From an uncultured Bacilli bacterium (lineage in GTDB: Bacteria; Bacillota_I; Bacilli_A; RF39; UBA660): a stretch of DNA of 49,118 bases. The notes beneath the pieces are model-generated. The model saw nothing but the letters and a program-made list of their open reading frames with translations, made no database searches and was not told the origin of the DNA. The stretch lies in assembly GCA_944371525.1 (NCBI GenBank), contig CALVXP010000005.1:1-49118 (forward strand). The letters are read 5' to 3'. Made by a program: the position numbers and the translations under genes. Position 1 is the stretch's first letter. Each line of letters starts with the position of its first letter. Of the stretch, positions 36,550-46,135 are shown piece after piece.

Positions 36550-38184
36550 TTATTTAGCTTCACTTTCTTTATAATTAGTTAATAATTTAATTCTTTTATT
36601 TGCTACTTCTCTATCATATCCTTGTTTATATCGATTATTTAGTTTATCTATATTTCTTTTTAATACTTCATTCATTGATATTTCAAGTTCAATATTAGCA
36701 ATTCTTGACAAAGTAAGAAGTAAATTAGTAATAGTTTCAATTAATTTGTCCTTATCACTTAAATAAATTATTTGACAAGCATAATAAACAAGTTTTTTCC
36801 ATTCGTTATTAAAGTTATAATCTTTAGTATTATTATCTAAAATACTAATATCTATTTCATTACTTGATGATTTTAATAAGCATTCAGGATCTTTTGTTTT
36901 TATACTTTGAAGTAATATTGGAGTATCAAATACTTTTCTCTCTAATTCTTTATTAGTACTATTTTGAATGTAATTACCTATGTTTTCAAAATCAATATCA
37001 TAATAACTAGATAGTGATGCTGCTAAATACCATACAATATCCCCTACTTCAATAATTAAATTTTCTTTTAATTTCTTTTTACTATCAGCATTTAAATTAT
37101 GGGTTTTATATTTTTTAAACGAATCAATAAGTTCACCAATTTCTCCGACAATACCCATTTCTCCATTCATTTTCTTAATTTCTTCAGTATCGAAAGTATT
37201 CATAGTTCTTCTTGCTAGTATTCCATATTTTTTAAATGTTAAAGTATCAGGACTAATAAATGCAACCATTTTTTGACCTAAACATCCACCTTTGCATATT
37301 TCATAATTAGAGCATTCTAAACATTCTAAACTACTACATTTTTTAAATGTTCTAATATCATTAAAATATTTAGAATTGTATATTTCTTTTAAAGAATTAT
37401 GATATATATTTCCACCACTACCTAAATAATCAAAGTATTTCATCGCATCGCATGGATAAACATTACCATCAAAGCCTACTATTAAAGATTTTTCTGCCGC
37501 ACTACATTCTGTTTTTTCAATCCCTAAAAAATTCCAAGGACTACCTAATCTAATTTTATCTCCATATATTTTTTTATATTCAATCATTTTATTTCTAAAC
37601 CATATAAGTTCATCTCTATTTAAAAGTAAGTCTTTAGTACCTCTTCCATGAGGAACATATCTAAGAAAAGATAAATTTGTTGTTTTGGTATTATCTAAAC
37701 TAAAAAATAGTTTAATTACATCATCTATATCATACAAAGTATCTTTTAAGATAGCATGATGAACCCCTAATCTAATATTAGTTTTATCTAATAATAAAGG
37801 GAAAAATTCCTTTAATCTATCTAGCGTTACAACTCCGTCTAAAGTAAGATTATAAGTTGTAGAATAAATAATTTCTTTAAGACCAATAGTATTTAGATAT
37901 CCTAAATATTTAATGGTATCTAAAGTAGGGTCACACATTGAATATAATTTTATTTCAAGTCCATTATTACTAGCATAACTAATTACTTCATCAAGTTTAG
38001 GATACAGGGTTGCTTCTCCTCCTGTTAAAACAATACTTCTAACGTTTATTTCTTTTGATTCATCAATTATTCTTTTAACTGTATCAATATCTAATGACTT
38101 ATAATCAGTGTTTTTTGCTTTACTAGAACAATGTTTGCACCATCTATTACATTGTTCAGTTAATTCTATTTTTACTTCTTTCAT
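36550..38184 (-). CDS. Radical SAM/SPASM protein fused to a MazG-like nucleotide pyrophosphohydrolase domain
   Basis: The 544-residue protein starts with CNRWCKHC (C12, C16, C19), the [4Fe-4S] site of radical SAM enzymes. LTGGEATLYP (SAM-binding) follows. A SPASM-like Cys cluster (CSAAEKSLIVGFDGNVYPCDAMKY … CSSLECLECSNYEICKGGC, about residues 225-305) should hold auxiliary clusters. Residues about 335-544 resemble MazG/all-α NTP pyrophosphohydrolases: GEIGELID, then EVGDIVWYLAA (the E-x-x-E … E-x-x-D metal site), and a C-terminal NIDKLNNRYKQGYD like that of MazG-like enzymes. An insert of about 90 residues separates the last two blocks. ATG 38184 follows AGGTGAT. Substrate unknown; the fusion suggests a modified nucleotide or nucleotide-linked metabolite. 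Confidence 0.8.
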   Translation of the reverse strand: MKEVKIELTEQCNRWCKHCSSKAKNTDYKSLDIDTVKRIIDESKEINVRSIVLTGGEATLYPKLDEVISYASNNGLEIKLYSMCDPTLDTIKYLGYLNTIGLKEIIYSTTYNLTLDGVVTLDRLKEFFPLLLDKTNIRLGVHHAILKDTLYDIDDVIKLFFSLDNTKTTNLSFLRYVPHGRGTKDLLLNRDELIWFRNKMIEYKKIYGDKIRLGSPWNFLGIEKTECSAAEKSLIVGFDGNVYPCDAMKYFDYLGSGGNIYHNSLKEIYNSKYFNDIRTFKKCSSLECLECSNYEICKGGCLGQKMVAFISPDTLTFKKYGILARRTMNTFDTEEIKKMNGEMGIVGEIGELIDSFKKYKTHNLNADSKKKLKENLIIEVGDIVWYLAASLSSYYDIDFENIGNYIQNSTNKELERKVFDTPILLQSIKTKDPECLLKSSSNEIDISILDNNTKDYNFNNEWKKLVYYACQIIYLSDKDKLIETITNLLLTLSRIANIELEISMNEVLKRNIDKLNNRYKQGYDREVANKRIKLLTNYKESEAK

Positions 38185-38216
38185 ATATATCACCTATAAA
38201 TTTATATGCCATATAT

Positions 38217-38244
38217 ATTTTATCATAATTTTTATAAATGTAAA
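38217..38244 (-). promoter_or_regulatory. Promoter of the radical SAM-MazG gene
   Basis: On the - strand TTTACA (38244-38239), 16-base spacer, TAAAAT (38222-38217). Confidence 0.6.
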
Positions 38245-38253
38245 CAATTATCC

Positions 38254-38282
38254 TTGACTATCATTTTTATTTTTTATACAAT
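38254..38282 (+). promoter_or_regulatory. Promoter of the GNAT-like gene
   Basis: TTGACT at 38254-38259, 17-base spacer, TACAAT at 38277-38282. Back to back with the radical SAM gene promoter. Confidence 0.65.
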
Positions 38283-38309
38283 AATAAAACAAGAAAGGTA
38301 TGATATTTG

Positions 38310-38918
38310 ATGAAGACAAAATGGATGCAAGAATATATTAGTGATATAGATATTTCTAAAATTGAATGGATAAAATTAGATGCTAATGAATTGAAACAAT
38401 TTCTTTTTGATAATTATTTTGATAATGAAGAATACAAATATGTTTGTGATGAAAATATACATTATGATACACCGTTTGGTCTTCATTATTTAACATATGA
38501 TGTTACTAAAACTTGTCCTGATTGTAAATTTATATTGGGAATTGTAAACAATAATATTGGTAAAAAGACTATTGTTGCAGATTTAATATTTGTAGAATCT
38601 TATTATTTATTTACTAATCAAACAAAACCATTCACTTCTTTGTTATCCGCAGAAACAAATTTTTATTTTCAAAATAAAGGAATTTATAAAAAACTTTGTG
38701 ATGAAATTATTAATTTTATACCCCATGATCAACATATATTAGTATCAAACGAATCTGAATTAGGAAGATTGTGTCATACAACTGAATTATTAAAAACATC
38801 TTTAATAAAAAAAGAATTTGATAAAGAAATATTTTCTGAAAGTTTTCCTTTAGATAATTGTCATAATTTTAATAACTCAATTATTAGATTGTTAAGAAAA
38901 AGGAATGAAATATTATAA
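38310..38918 (+). CDS. Unknown protein, possibly GNAT acetyltransferase-like
   Basis: The 202-residue protein has a β-rich centre and a segment NFYFQNKGIYKKLCDEIINFI (about residues 124-144). Its Q-x-x-G-x spacing and following helix recall the acetyl-CoA loop of GNAT enzymes. It also contains two Cys in TCPDC (about residues 70-74). ATG 38310 is preceded by AAAGG. Family assignment is tentative. It is divergent from the radical SAM fusion gene and convergent with the HerA-like gene. Confidence 0.5.
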   Translation: MKTKWMQEYISDIDISKIEWIKLDANELKQFLFDNYFDNEEYKYVCDENIHYDTPFGLHYLTYDVTKTCPDCKFILGIVNNNIGKKTIVADLIFVESYYLFTNQTKPFTSLLSAETNFYFQNKGIYKKLCDEIINFIPHDQHILVSNESELGRLCHTTELLKTSLIKKEFDKEIFSESFPLDNCHNFNNSIIRLLRKRNEIL

Positions 38919-38948
38919 AAACATAATCTTAAATTATAGATTATGTTT
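38919..38948. terminator. Bidirectional terminator between the GNAT-like and HerA-like genes
   Basis: AAACATAATCT pairs with AGATTATGTTT (11 bp, loop of eight). T-rich sequence follows in both directions. Confidence 0.75.
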
Positions 38949-40707
38949 AATTTCTAATATACCATGTTTCATTTATATTGCAGTTACTACTTAGTGGTTC
39001 AGGATTTGGCATATCTAATTTGGCTATTATTGGCATTTTAAAAGCGTTACCAAACATTATACAAGTACCAGGATGTAGTGTCTTTAATTTATCACCTAAA
39101 CTATCACTAGAACTTGCAATTATGTCTTTAACAATATTTAAATCTGCTGGATGAAACATTTTAAATATTAAGAAGTTACTACATTGTGATAAAGCAGTTT
39201 GACTAATTTCTGATGGCCTTTGAGAAATTAAGCCAAGAAGAATACCATATTTTCTTCCTTCTTTAGTAATTCTTTCAAATATATTATATCCTAAAATATT
39301 AATATCATTATCATTTTGTACATAACGATGAGCTTCTTCTAATACAATATGGAATGGAAAAGATGCTCTTTTTTTTAATTTTGTTATATAATCAAATAAT
39401 AATTTAGAATATATTTTTACAAGAGTTTTAGCAAGTCTATCATCAACATAATTAATATTAAAATTAATAACTTGAGCTTTCTTTCCATTTTTTGTAGTAA
39501 GTAACCATTTTATATAGTTTTCTTTATTTATATAATCATTAAAATTAAAATAATTAACATAATCACTATTTATAAGAGAATTAAGTCTTATTTTAAGAGT
39601 ATTGCTATATTCAAATATATCATTACTATTAATTGCGCCTTCTGATATTATTGCAAATTCTAATGCATTGTAAAAGTCATTAATTGTATATTTAACTTCC
39701 CCGTTAGGCATAGATAATTCGAAAGTATTAGAAGTTAAACGCTCTAAATAAGATATGACTATTTCAATATCTGCAAGTTTCCCTGAAGGTTCAATAAATA
39801 TACATTGTTTTAAAGTTCTAGTCCAGCCACCCTTGGTTAGTTTTAAATCTAAGTTAATATCATCTGTATAAAATTTAGTTAAAGTAGATACTATTTTATT
39901 TCTTATTTCGATTGGTTTAGAACCACTATAAATTATATCAAGTAAACATCTTGCTATAATATCATTTTTTTGTTTTAAAGCTTCTTCATCATTTCTAGCG
40001 AAATAACTTACTAATTTTAATGACTTTTCAATAATAGGTATTTGTAAAGGATTATCTACATTTAAAAGTAAACAAATATCATCTAATGTTAGTAGCCAAA
40101 AAGGTATTTGTAATAAATCATACTGATTACTTTTTAAATCTGTTGTATATACTTTATAATTAATATTTTCATTTGTTTCCCCTATTCGACTGAAGGCTTG
40201 TTGATACTCACCATAAGCATCAAATAAAAATATGTTAGTTCTAAATGGTAAATATTTATAATCATAAAATATTGATTGAATTATTTTAGCAACACTATAA
40301 CTTTTCCCTGAACCGGTATTACCTAATATAGCAAAATGATTAGAAAAGAAAGTGTTTATATCTAACTTTATATCATAATTATTATACATAAAAGATTTAC
40401 CTATAATCATATTATTAACGGAATCATTATTAAAAATAACATCTAACTCTTTATTAGTAATAAGTCTACATTTAGAATTAAAAGATGGTTTTGTGATATC
40501 ACCATATATAAATTTATTGTTATTTATTTCTCCTAGTAAAGATACAGTCATAACATCATTATTTACAGATATTATTTCCCCAATTACTGTTGTATTATCA
40601 TCTTCAAATACAACATTTTTACCCATTAAATTATTTGTTTCATACACATTTATTTCTAGCTTTACAATAACTTTATTATTATCAATACTAATTATCTTAC
40701 CTAACAC
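38947..40707 (-). CDS. HerA/DUF87-like hexameric ATPase
   Basis: The 586-residue protein has an N-terminal β-barrel HAS domain (about residues 1-80), a RecA-like motor with Walker A GNTGSGKS (129-136), a Walker B HIVLEEAHRYV (about residue 455), and downstream GLISQRPSEISQTALSQCSN typical of HerA helicase-translocases. HerA usually works with the nuclease NurA in repair or with Sir2 or other effectors in phage defence. No such partner is adjacent. The start is GTG at 40707 behind AAGGTGAT, since no ATG is available. Role unclear. Confidence 0.82.
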   Translation of the reverse strand: MLGKIISIDNNKVIVKLEINVYETNNLMGKNVVFEDDNTTVIGEIISVNNDVMTVSLLGEINNNKFIYGDITKPSFNSKCRLITNKELDVIFNNDSVNNMIIGKSFMYNNYDIKLDINTFFSNHFAILGNTGSGKSYSVAKIIQSIFYDYKYLPFRTNIFLFDAYGEYQQAFSRIGETNENINYKVYTTDLKSNQYDLLQIPFWLLTLDDICLLLNVDNPLQIPIIEKSLKLVSYFARNDEEALKQKNDIIARCLLDIIYSGSKPIEIRNKIVSTLTKFYTDDINLDLKLTKGGWTRTLKQCIFIEPSGKLADIEIVISYLERLTSNTFELSMPNGEVKYTINDFYNALEFAIISEGAINSNDIFEYSNTLKIRLNSLINSDYVNYFNFNDYINKENYIKWLLTTKNGKKAQVINFNINYVDDRLAKTLVKIYSKLLFDYITKLKKRASFPFHIVLEEAHRYVQNDNDINILGYNIFERITKEGRKYGILLGLISQRPSEISQTALSQCSNFLIFKMFHPADLNIVKDIIASSSDSLGDKLKTLHPGTCIMFGNAFKMPIIAKLDMPNPEPLSSNCNINETWYIRN

Positions 40708-40775
40708 TTACTATCACCTTATTATAATTTTAACATAATTAATATATTAATACAATATAATTAAATGGTGAATCT

Positions 40776-41447
40776 ATGGATAAAATAATTGCTCATCGTG
40801 GAATATTTAATAACAAAATAAAAGAAAATACTTATTTAGCTATATTTAATGCTTTTAATAATCAAAATATATATGGTGTTGAATTTGATATTAGATTAAC
40901 TAAAGATAATAAAATAGTGGTAATTCATGATAATACTATTAATAGGACAAGTAATGGGATTGGAATAGTAGAAAATATGACTTTAAAAGAATTACAAAAA
41001 TATAATTATGGAAGTAAGAATTTTTATCAAGTGATTCCTACTTTAGAAAAAATATTAGAAATAAATACTAATAAATTATTTTTAATAGAAATAAAAGTAA
41101 GTAATAATAGTAAATTATTTAGTAAAATATTATTAGATATATTAGATAAATATAAAAATAAAAAAATATATTTAATGTCTTTTAATAAAGAAATATTAAA
41201 TATAATTAAAAAACAAAATAAAAATTTATATATAGGATTAATATATTTAACTAATAATATTAAATCTTATAAATATAATTTTTATGTTTTATATGATAAA
41301 TTTATAAATAAGGATTTAATTAATAATCTAATTAATAGAAATAAAGAAATATTTATATGGACAATTAATAATAAAAAAGAATTATCTAAAATAAAAAATA
41401 AAATAAATAATATTTCTACTATTTATTTTATTAGTAATATTAACTAA
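40776..41447 (+). CDS. Glycerophosphodiester phosphodiesterase
   Basis: The 223-residue GDPD TIM-barrel protein hydrolyses glycerophosphodiesters to glycerol-3-phosphate and an alcohol. Catalytic motifs are present: AHRGIFNNKIKENT (His and Glu-Asn), GVEFDIRLTKD (metal Glu and Asp) and VIHDNTINRT (second His). No signal peptide, so a cytosolic UgpQ-like role is likely. The second half is extremely Lys- and Asn-rich, reflecting base composition. It is convergent with the glycosyltransferase gene and the two 3' ends overlap by eight bases, with no terminator between. Confidence 0.9.
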   Translation: MDKIIAHRGIFNNKIKENTYLAIFNAFNNQNIYGVEFDIRLTKDNKIVVIHDNTINRTSNGIGIVENMTLKELQKYNYGSKNFYQVIPTLEKILEINTNKLFLIEIKVSNNSKLFSKILLDILDKYKNKKIYLMSFNKEILNIIKKQNKNLYIGLIYLTNNIKSYKYNFYVLYDKFINKDLINNLINRNKEIFIWTINNKKELSKIKNKINNISTIYFISNIN

Positions 41448-42867
41448 ATTTTTCTGATTTAAATTCCATTTTAGTTCTTTCTACTCTATCCCATTCATTT
41501 CTCTTTTTCTTATATCCAATAAATGAAGAGAATCTTGCAATTAAAATAATATATCTAAGTACAGTTATTTCAAATACGCATAGAATTGTTGCTTTAACTA
41601 AATCACTAAATGATAATTTAATATTTTCTATATGTAATCTTGATAAAAATGTACTTAAAGATAATATACCTCCAAATATTACATATATAAACATAAACAT
41701 TAACATAAATCTTACATTTAATAAATCTAAATAGAAAGCTAATAACATTGTTAATATTCCAAATATTTCAATAAATGGACTTAATAATTCATATATAAGA
41801 AAATATAAGAATGATATAAAACTAACTAGTCCATATTTAGGATTTAAGAACAATTCTTTGTATTTACTCATTCCTTGTAATAATCCTTTATTCCATCTTC
41901 TTCTTTGTTTAATTAAATCTTTAACAGTGGAAGGTGCTTGAGACCAACAAATTGCTTCGGGAATGTATTTAATTAAGTAATCTATTTTATGCATTTTACA
42001 AAAAACATGTAATTTTATTACTAGTTCAAAGTCTTCACCAACGGTATCTACATCATAACCTCCAGCAGCAATAGCAATATCTTTTTTAAATAAACCAAAA
42101 GCTCCTGAAATAATTAAATTACCATTAAATTGATCAAATAATATTCTAGATGCTAAAAAAGATCTATCGTATTCTAATACTTGCATACTAGTTAAAATGC
42201 TTTTAGGTAAATGATATTCGTTTACTTTTCCATTTTCTAATTTTAAATCATTAGCAATACGAACAATACCTCCACAAGCAACTACCCTATCATCACTTAA
42301 TATTGGTCTTACTATATTTTCAAGTGAATCATGTTGTAACATAGAATCAGCATCCATACTAGTGAAATAAGGATACTCAGAAGCATTTATTCCAGCATTT
42401 AATGCATCAGCTTTACCACCATTAACTTTCTTTAATAAAGTTATTTTTACTTTATATTGATTTGTTTCATATACTTCTTTTATTTCTTTACAAGTTACTT
42501 GTTTTCTAATTGGTCTATTCACTTGTTTTAATTTAAAGTAATCAATTAATTCTTTAGAAGTGTTGTCCTTACTACCATCATCAATTACAATTATCTCATA
42601 TAATTTATAATCTAATTCCAATAAAGATTTTACTGTTTCTACTACGGTTAATTCTTCATTATATGCAGGTACTAAAATAGATACAGGAACATAATAATCA
42701 TGCTTAAGACGATTACTTAATTTACGATAATTTTTATGTTTAAATAGAATACAACTTCCCACTACTGAAGAAAGAAATAAATAAGTTGAATAAATTACTA
42801 AATATAGTACAAAAAACGCATTAACAATTACTAAAAATATTTTAGCAAATTCTATGAATTTATCCAT
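41440..42867 (-). CDS. Processive family-2 glycosyltransferase (BcsA/IcaA-like)
   Basis: The 475-residue membrane protein has an N-terminal membrane segment (about 12-40). A GT-A domain starts at VSILVPAYNEE, with IDDGS near 95, the DxD motif MDADSM (Asp 172 and 174), the catalytic ED in TVGEDFEL (278-279) and QRRRW (321-325). At least four C-terminal membrane segments follow. This D, DxD, D, QxxRW pattern defines enzymes that polymerise and export β-glycans such as cellulose, poly-GlcNAc or hyaluronan. No PilZ domain is seen. Its start overlaps the HEAT-repeat gene by 16 bases. It is last in the six-gene surface operon. Confidence 0.9.
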   Translation of the reverse strand: MDKFIEFAKIFLVIVNAFFVLYLVIYSTYLFLSSVVGSCILFKHKNYRKLSNRLKHDYYVPVSILVPAYNEELTVVETVKSLLELDYKLYEIIVIDDGSKDNTSKELIDYFKLKQVNRPIRKQVTCKEIKEVYETNQYKVKITLLKKVNGGKADALNAGINASEYPYFTSMDADSMLQHDSLENIVRPILSDDRVVACGGIVRIANDLKLENGKVNEYHLPKSILTSMQVLEYDRSFLASRILFDQFNGNLIISGAFGLFKKDIAIAAGGYDVDTVGEDFELVIKLHVFCKMHKIDYLIKYIPEAICWSQAPSTVKDLIKQRRRWNKGLLQGMSKYKELFLNPKYGLVSFISFLYFLIYELLSPFIEIFGILTMLLAFYLDLLNVRFMLMFMFIYVIFGGILSLSTFLSRLHIENIKLSFSDLVKATILCVFEITVLRYIILIARFSSFIGYKKKRNEWDRVERTKMEFKSEKFS

Positions 42868-44000
42868 ACTTTATCTTTCCTTTCTTTCTTTTCATTAGAT
42901 TTACTCTCTTTATGTTTAATAATCTTATTATTATTTAAAGAATATTCTAACATTTCTTTGCCATATTTATCTTTAATATTTTCAATTTCATAATATTCCT
43001 TATCGGTTAAAGATAATTTCATTAATGAATTGGCAGCATTTTTTCTAACATACCAATTATCATTACTTAATAACTCTATTAATGTATATTTTACATTTTT
43101 CAGATTATATAATGATAACGCTTGAGAAATAACAATTGTATATTCTATATCATAATCTTTATAATCATTGACTATTTCTAATAAAGGATTAAGTATTTTA
43201 GGGTACTCATATTTTCCAAAATATCTAATTATAGCAAGATTAATTTCTTTATCATATTTTTTAGATACAAATAAATCATATAATTCTTCTGTATAATTAC
43301 CACTTGTATATTTAATATAATCAATAATAGCTAATTTTATATTATTAGTAAATTTATCAAAGTTATATAATAACTCTTTAATTAAACTATCTTTATTTCC
43401 TTTATATAATGATAAATTTTCTTCTAATAATTTATTATTGTAATATAAATTCCTTTTGGAAATAGAGATTAATGCTTTGGTAATTAACGATTTAGAATTA
43501 AGTTTGCATATTGCAATCATTGAATTTGTACGACAATAAATAGATTTATCTATAACTCCCTTAAAAAGAGCATCTACTATATGAATATTATTTTTTAGCG
43601 TTTTAATAGGTAATTCTGATATAAAGTAACTAAAATAGGCTTTTTTTATAGAATTCTTTTTCAAATATTTTTTTGATAATACTTGATATATTACAATACT
43701 TTTTTGTAAATAACTTTCTATATCTTTACTATCTTTTAATTCATTAATTACATCTTTATATATAATTAAATTATTTACAAAATATAATTTCCTTATAAAG
43801 TATTTAATATGTTTTTTAGATAACTCATTATTTTTATTCATATAAGAAATTTCATTTAGAATTTTATCTTTGTAAGTATTAAATCTTTTTTTATTCATAT
43901 ATTTATTTTCTTTACTATATAGTACATAAGCAATATTAAATATTATTAATGATAATATTATTAATAAATATATATATATTATATTTGTAATTTGATACAT
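42852..44000 (-). CDS. Membrane-anchored HEAT-repeat protein
   Basis: The 382-residue protein has one N-terminal membrane helix (about residues 6-28) followed by a long run of paired helices. The clearest HEAT-like unit is near the C-terminus (LIELLSNDNWYVRKNAANSLMKLS, about residues 312-335). The C-terminal tail is strongly Lys/Glu charged. HEAT arrays are protein-protein scaffolds, and a membrane-bound one next to a synthase suggests an assembly or regulatory partner. ATG overlaps the stop of the glycosidase gene (TAATG on the - strand), and its end overlaps the GT2 start. Confidence 0.75.
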   Translation of the reverse strand: MYQITNIIYIYLLIILSLIIFNIAYVLYSKENKYMNKKRFNTYKDKILNEISYMNKNNELSKKHIKYFIRKLYFVNNLIIYKDVINELKDSKDIESYLQKSIVIYQVLSKKYLKKNSIKKAYFSYFISELPIKTLKNNIHIVDALFKGVIDKSIYCRTNSMIAICKLNSKSLITKALISISKRNLYYNNKLLEENLSLYKGNKDSLIKELLYNFDKFTNNIKLAIIDYIKYTSGNYTEELYDLFVSKKYDKEINLAIIRYFGKYEYPKILNPLLEIVNDYKDYDIEYTIVISQALSLYNLKNVKYTLIELLSNDNWYVRKNAANSLMKLSLTDKEYYEIENIKDKYGKEMLEYSLNNNKIIKHKESKSNEKKERKDKVWINS

Positions 44001-46123
44001 TACTCATCACTTCCATTCCACATATTTTTTACTATATAATATGATTCTTTAAGTCTTTCATGATAAGTAACATTTTTACCCCAACCTTTTAATTTAATAT
44101 CTTTCATATCAATAGTTTCATTACCTAATCCTACTCCAACATACATTTTATCTATTTTTATTTCTTCTACACCATAATTTTCATAATAATCATCATGTAT
44201 TTTCATATTAGATGGATCAGAAAAATTTAATAATCCCCAAGGTAACTTTATTTCTATGTTATCTCCTTTAATCATAAAGTCTGCTAGTGAATTAAATGAA
44301 TCACTATTAGGATTAGCATTACCATATGTTAATTTCCCGGTTTCGTATACTTCTGCCGTTATAATGTTATTATTTGATAAAAGTGGTGTTGCTGTTTGTA
44401 GTAATAAATTGATTTGAGAAAATTTATCACTATTTTTGGCAGGTGGATTTAAATAACTATTTTTTTGATATACTTCGTATCCAAACATAGCATTTATTGT
44501 ATTATATCTTTCTTGAACTAACACTCTTGAATTATCTACTCCATCAATTACAATTAAAAAATCTGCGTCACGATTAAATTTTAGATTATAATCTGCCATT
44601 TTTTTACTTCCACTTTTTGGAGTTAAATCTATTGGAATATATAATTTTTCATTATTATAATTTTCTTTATTTATGTAAAAGTATAAAAATTTCTCATCAT
44701 ACTTATAAGACATTTTTATATCATCTTTAACATAAAATACATCTGTATCTTTCCATTCATTAACTTCACCATCAACATAACTTATACTAGTTGTTTTACC
44801 AGGATCAAACGATAATAAGCCAAAGTATTGTTCATTTGTTTGATAATCACTCCAATAAGGAGTTTTAGTTAAATTAACTCCGTGCATTGTATTCCAAGTT
44901 CTTTTAAACCATTCATCTTGCCAAGTAAATATAATTGCATTATCTATTCCAGCACTTTTTATATCATTATAACTTTTAACAATTGCTTCTCCTTGTTCTT
45001 TTTCACTCATACCACCCTGATTTCTATTTGTATTAGTATCCTTTTGTGCCATTCCTCTAGAAGATGGGACACCAAATTCACTTATTACAACAGGTATACT
45101 ATGGTATTCATTTATCTTTTTTAGATATGCTTGATAAGTATTTTTAATACCATTTTCGTCTTTATAATCTATAAATTCTGGTTCGTAATTTAGATAATCC
45201 GGATAATATGGATAAATATGATAAGATGCAAAAGTTCCTGATATAAATTTATCTGTTGTTTTTATATGTTCAACATCTACTTTGGCACTTTTTTTAAAAT
45301 ATTGTGTTACTGGAAGAGAATAATCAAAAGGATCAGTCGTAGGCCAATTAGAAAAAGCTACTAATCTTTGTTCTTTGTATCTAGTTGTTTCATATTCAAT
45401 TATTTTATCTCCAATTTGTGTAATTGCTGCTTCAAAAGGAGTAGCATCATTTGTTGTATACATATATTTTCCTTGATAACTATTTTTTGAAGACTTCATT
45501 CTATTAGTATATGCTACTATTGTATCTTCCCATTCTACACCTAAAATGTACCCAATTACCCAATCGGATATATCATGGAAATAAAAACCTGTTCCAGACG
45601 AAGCACCAATCGTAATTTGTCTTTTACCGTGGATAATATCTACTATTTTTTTGCTTTCATTTAATGCCTCATTTAAAAATTCTGGTGCATAAGCATCTAA
45701 TCTGGAATTATGTATGTAATCATTTATCCAAAGACTATGAATTAAATATAATGGATTAGCATTATTTTTATTATATTCATAAAAAGCGTTATAAAAATCA
45801 TCATTTAATATTGTATATACTCTTATTGTATTAGCGCCCATTTCTTGAATATATTTAAACCAACGAAGATATGTATCCTTACTGATTGCATAATCGGTAG
45901 CAAAATGACCTGGAATTCCACTTCCTAAATTAACTCCCTTAATTTCGAATAATTCATATTTGCCATTTTTATTTATAACAATATCTTTATTTTGAGTTTT
46001 TATAAATGTTGTTACTTTTTTATTGGGGTTTAAATCAATAAAAATACCTAATTCATAATGTACAAGATTAAATAAAATTAACATTGTTATTATAATACTA
46101 CTTACAATAATAAATTTTTTCAT
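44000..46123 (-). CDS. Membrane-anchored glycosidase-like protein (TIM-barrel plus C-terminal β domain)
   Basis: The 707-residue protein has an N-terminal membrane anchor (about residues 4-20). A TIM-barrel like that of GH2/GH5-type enzymes follows: KGVNLGSGIPGHF at the start, NTIRVYTIL, ILGVEWED (possible acid-base Glu) and VVISEFGVPSSRG (probable nucleophile Glu, about 340). A C-terminal region of about 250 residues is β-rich. It should act outside the cell, trimming or transglycosylating the glycan made by the operon's GT2. Specificity and true catalytic activity are inferred. AAAGGGGG precedes the ATG. Confidence 0.75.
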   Translation of the reverse strand: MKKFIIVSSIIITMLILFNLVHYELGIFIDLNPNKKVTTFIKTQNKDIVINKNGKYELFEIKGVNLGSGIPGHFATDYAISKDTYLRWFKYIQEMGANTIRVYTILNDDFYNAFYEYNKNNANPLYLIHSLWINDYIHNSRLDAYAPEFLNEALNESKKIVDIIHGKRQITIGASSGTGFYFHDISDWVIGYILGVEWEDTIVAYTNRMKSSKNSYQGKYMYTTNDATPFEAAITQIGDKIIEYETTRYKEQRLVAFSNWPTTDPFDYSLPVTQYFKKSAKVDVEHIKTTDKFISGTFASYHIYPYYPDYLNYEPEFIDYKDENGIKNTYQAYLKKINEYHSIPVVISEFGVPSSRGMAQKDTNTNRNQGGMSEKEQGEAIVKSYNDIKSAGIDNAIIFTWQDEWFKRTWNTMHGVNLTKTPYWSDYQTNEQYFGLLSFDPGKTTSISYVDGEVNEWKDTDVFYVKDDIKMSYKYDEKFLYFYINKENYNNEKLYIPIDLTPKSGSKKMADYNLKFNRDADFLIVIDGVDNSRVLVQERYNTINAMFGYEVYQKNSYLNPPAKNSDKFSQINLLLQTATPLLSNNNIITAEVYETGKLTYGNANPNSDSFNSLADFMIKGDNIEIKLPWGLLNFSDPSNMKIHDDYYENYGVEEIKIDKMYVGVGLGNETIDMKDIKLKGWGKNVTYHERLKESYYIVKNMWNGSDE

Positions 46124-46135
46124 GGTTTACCCCCT

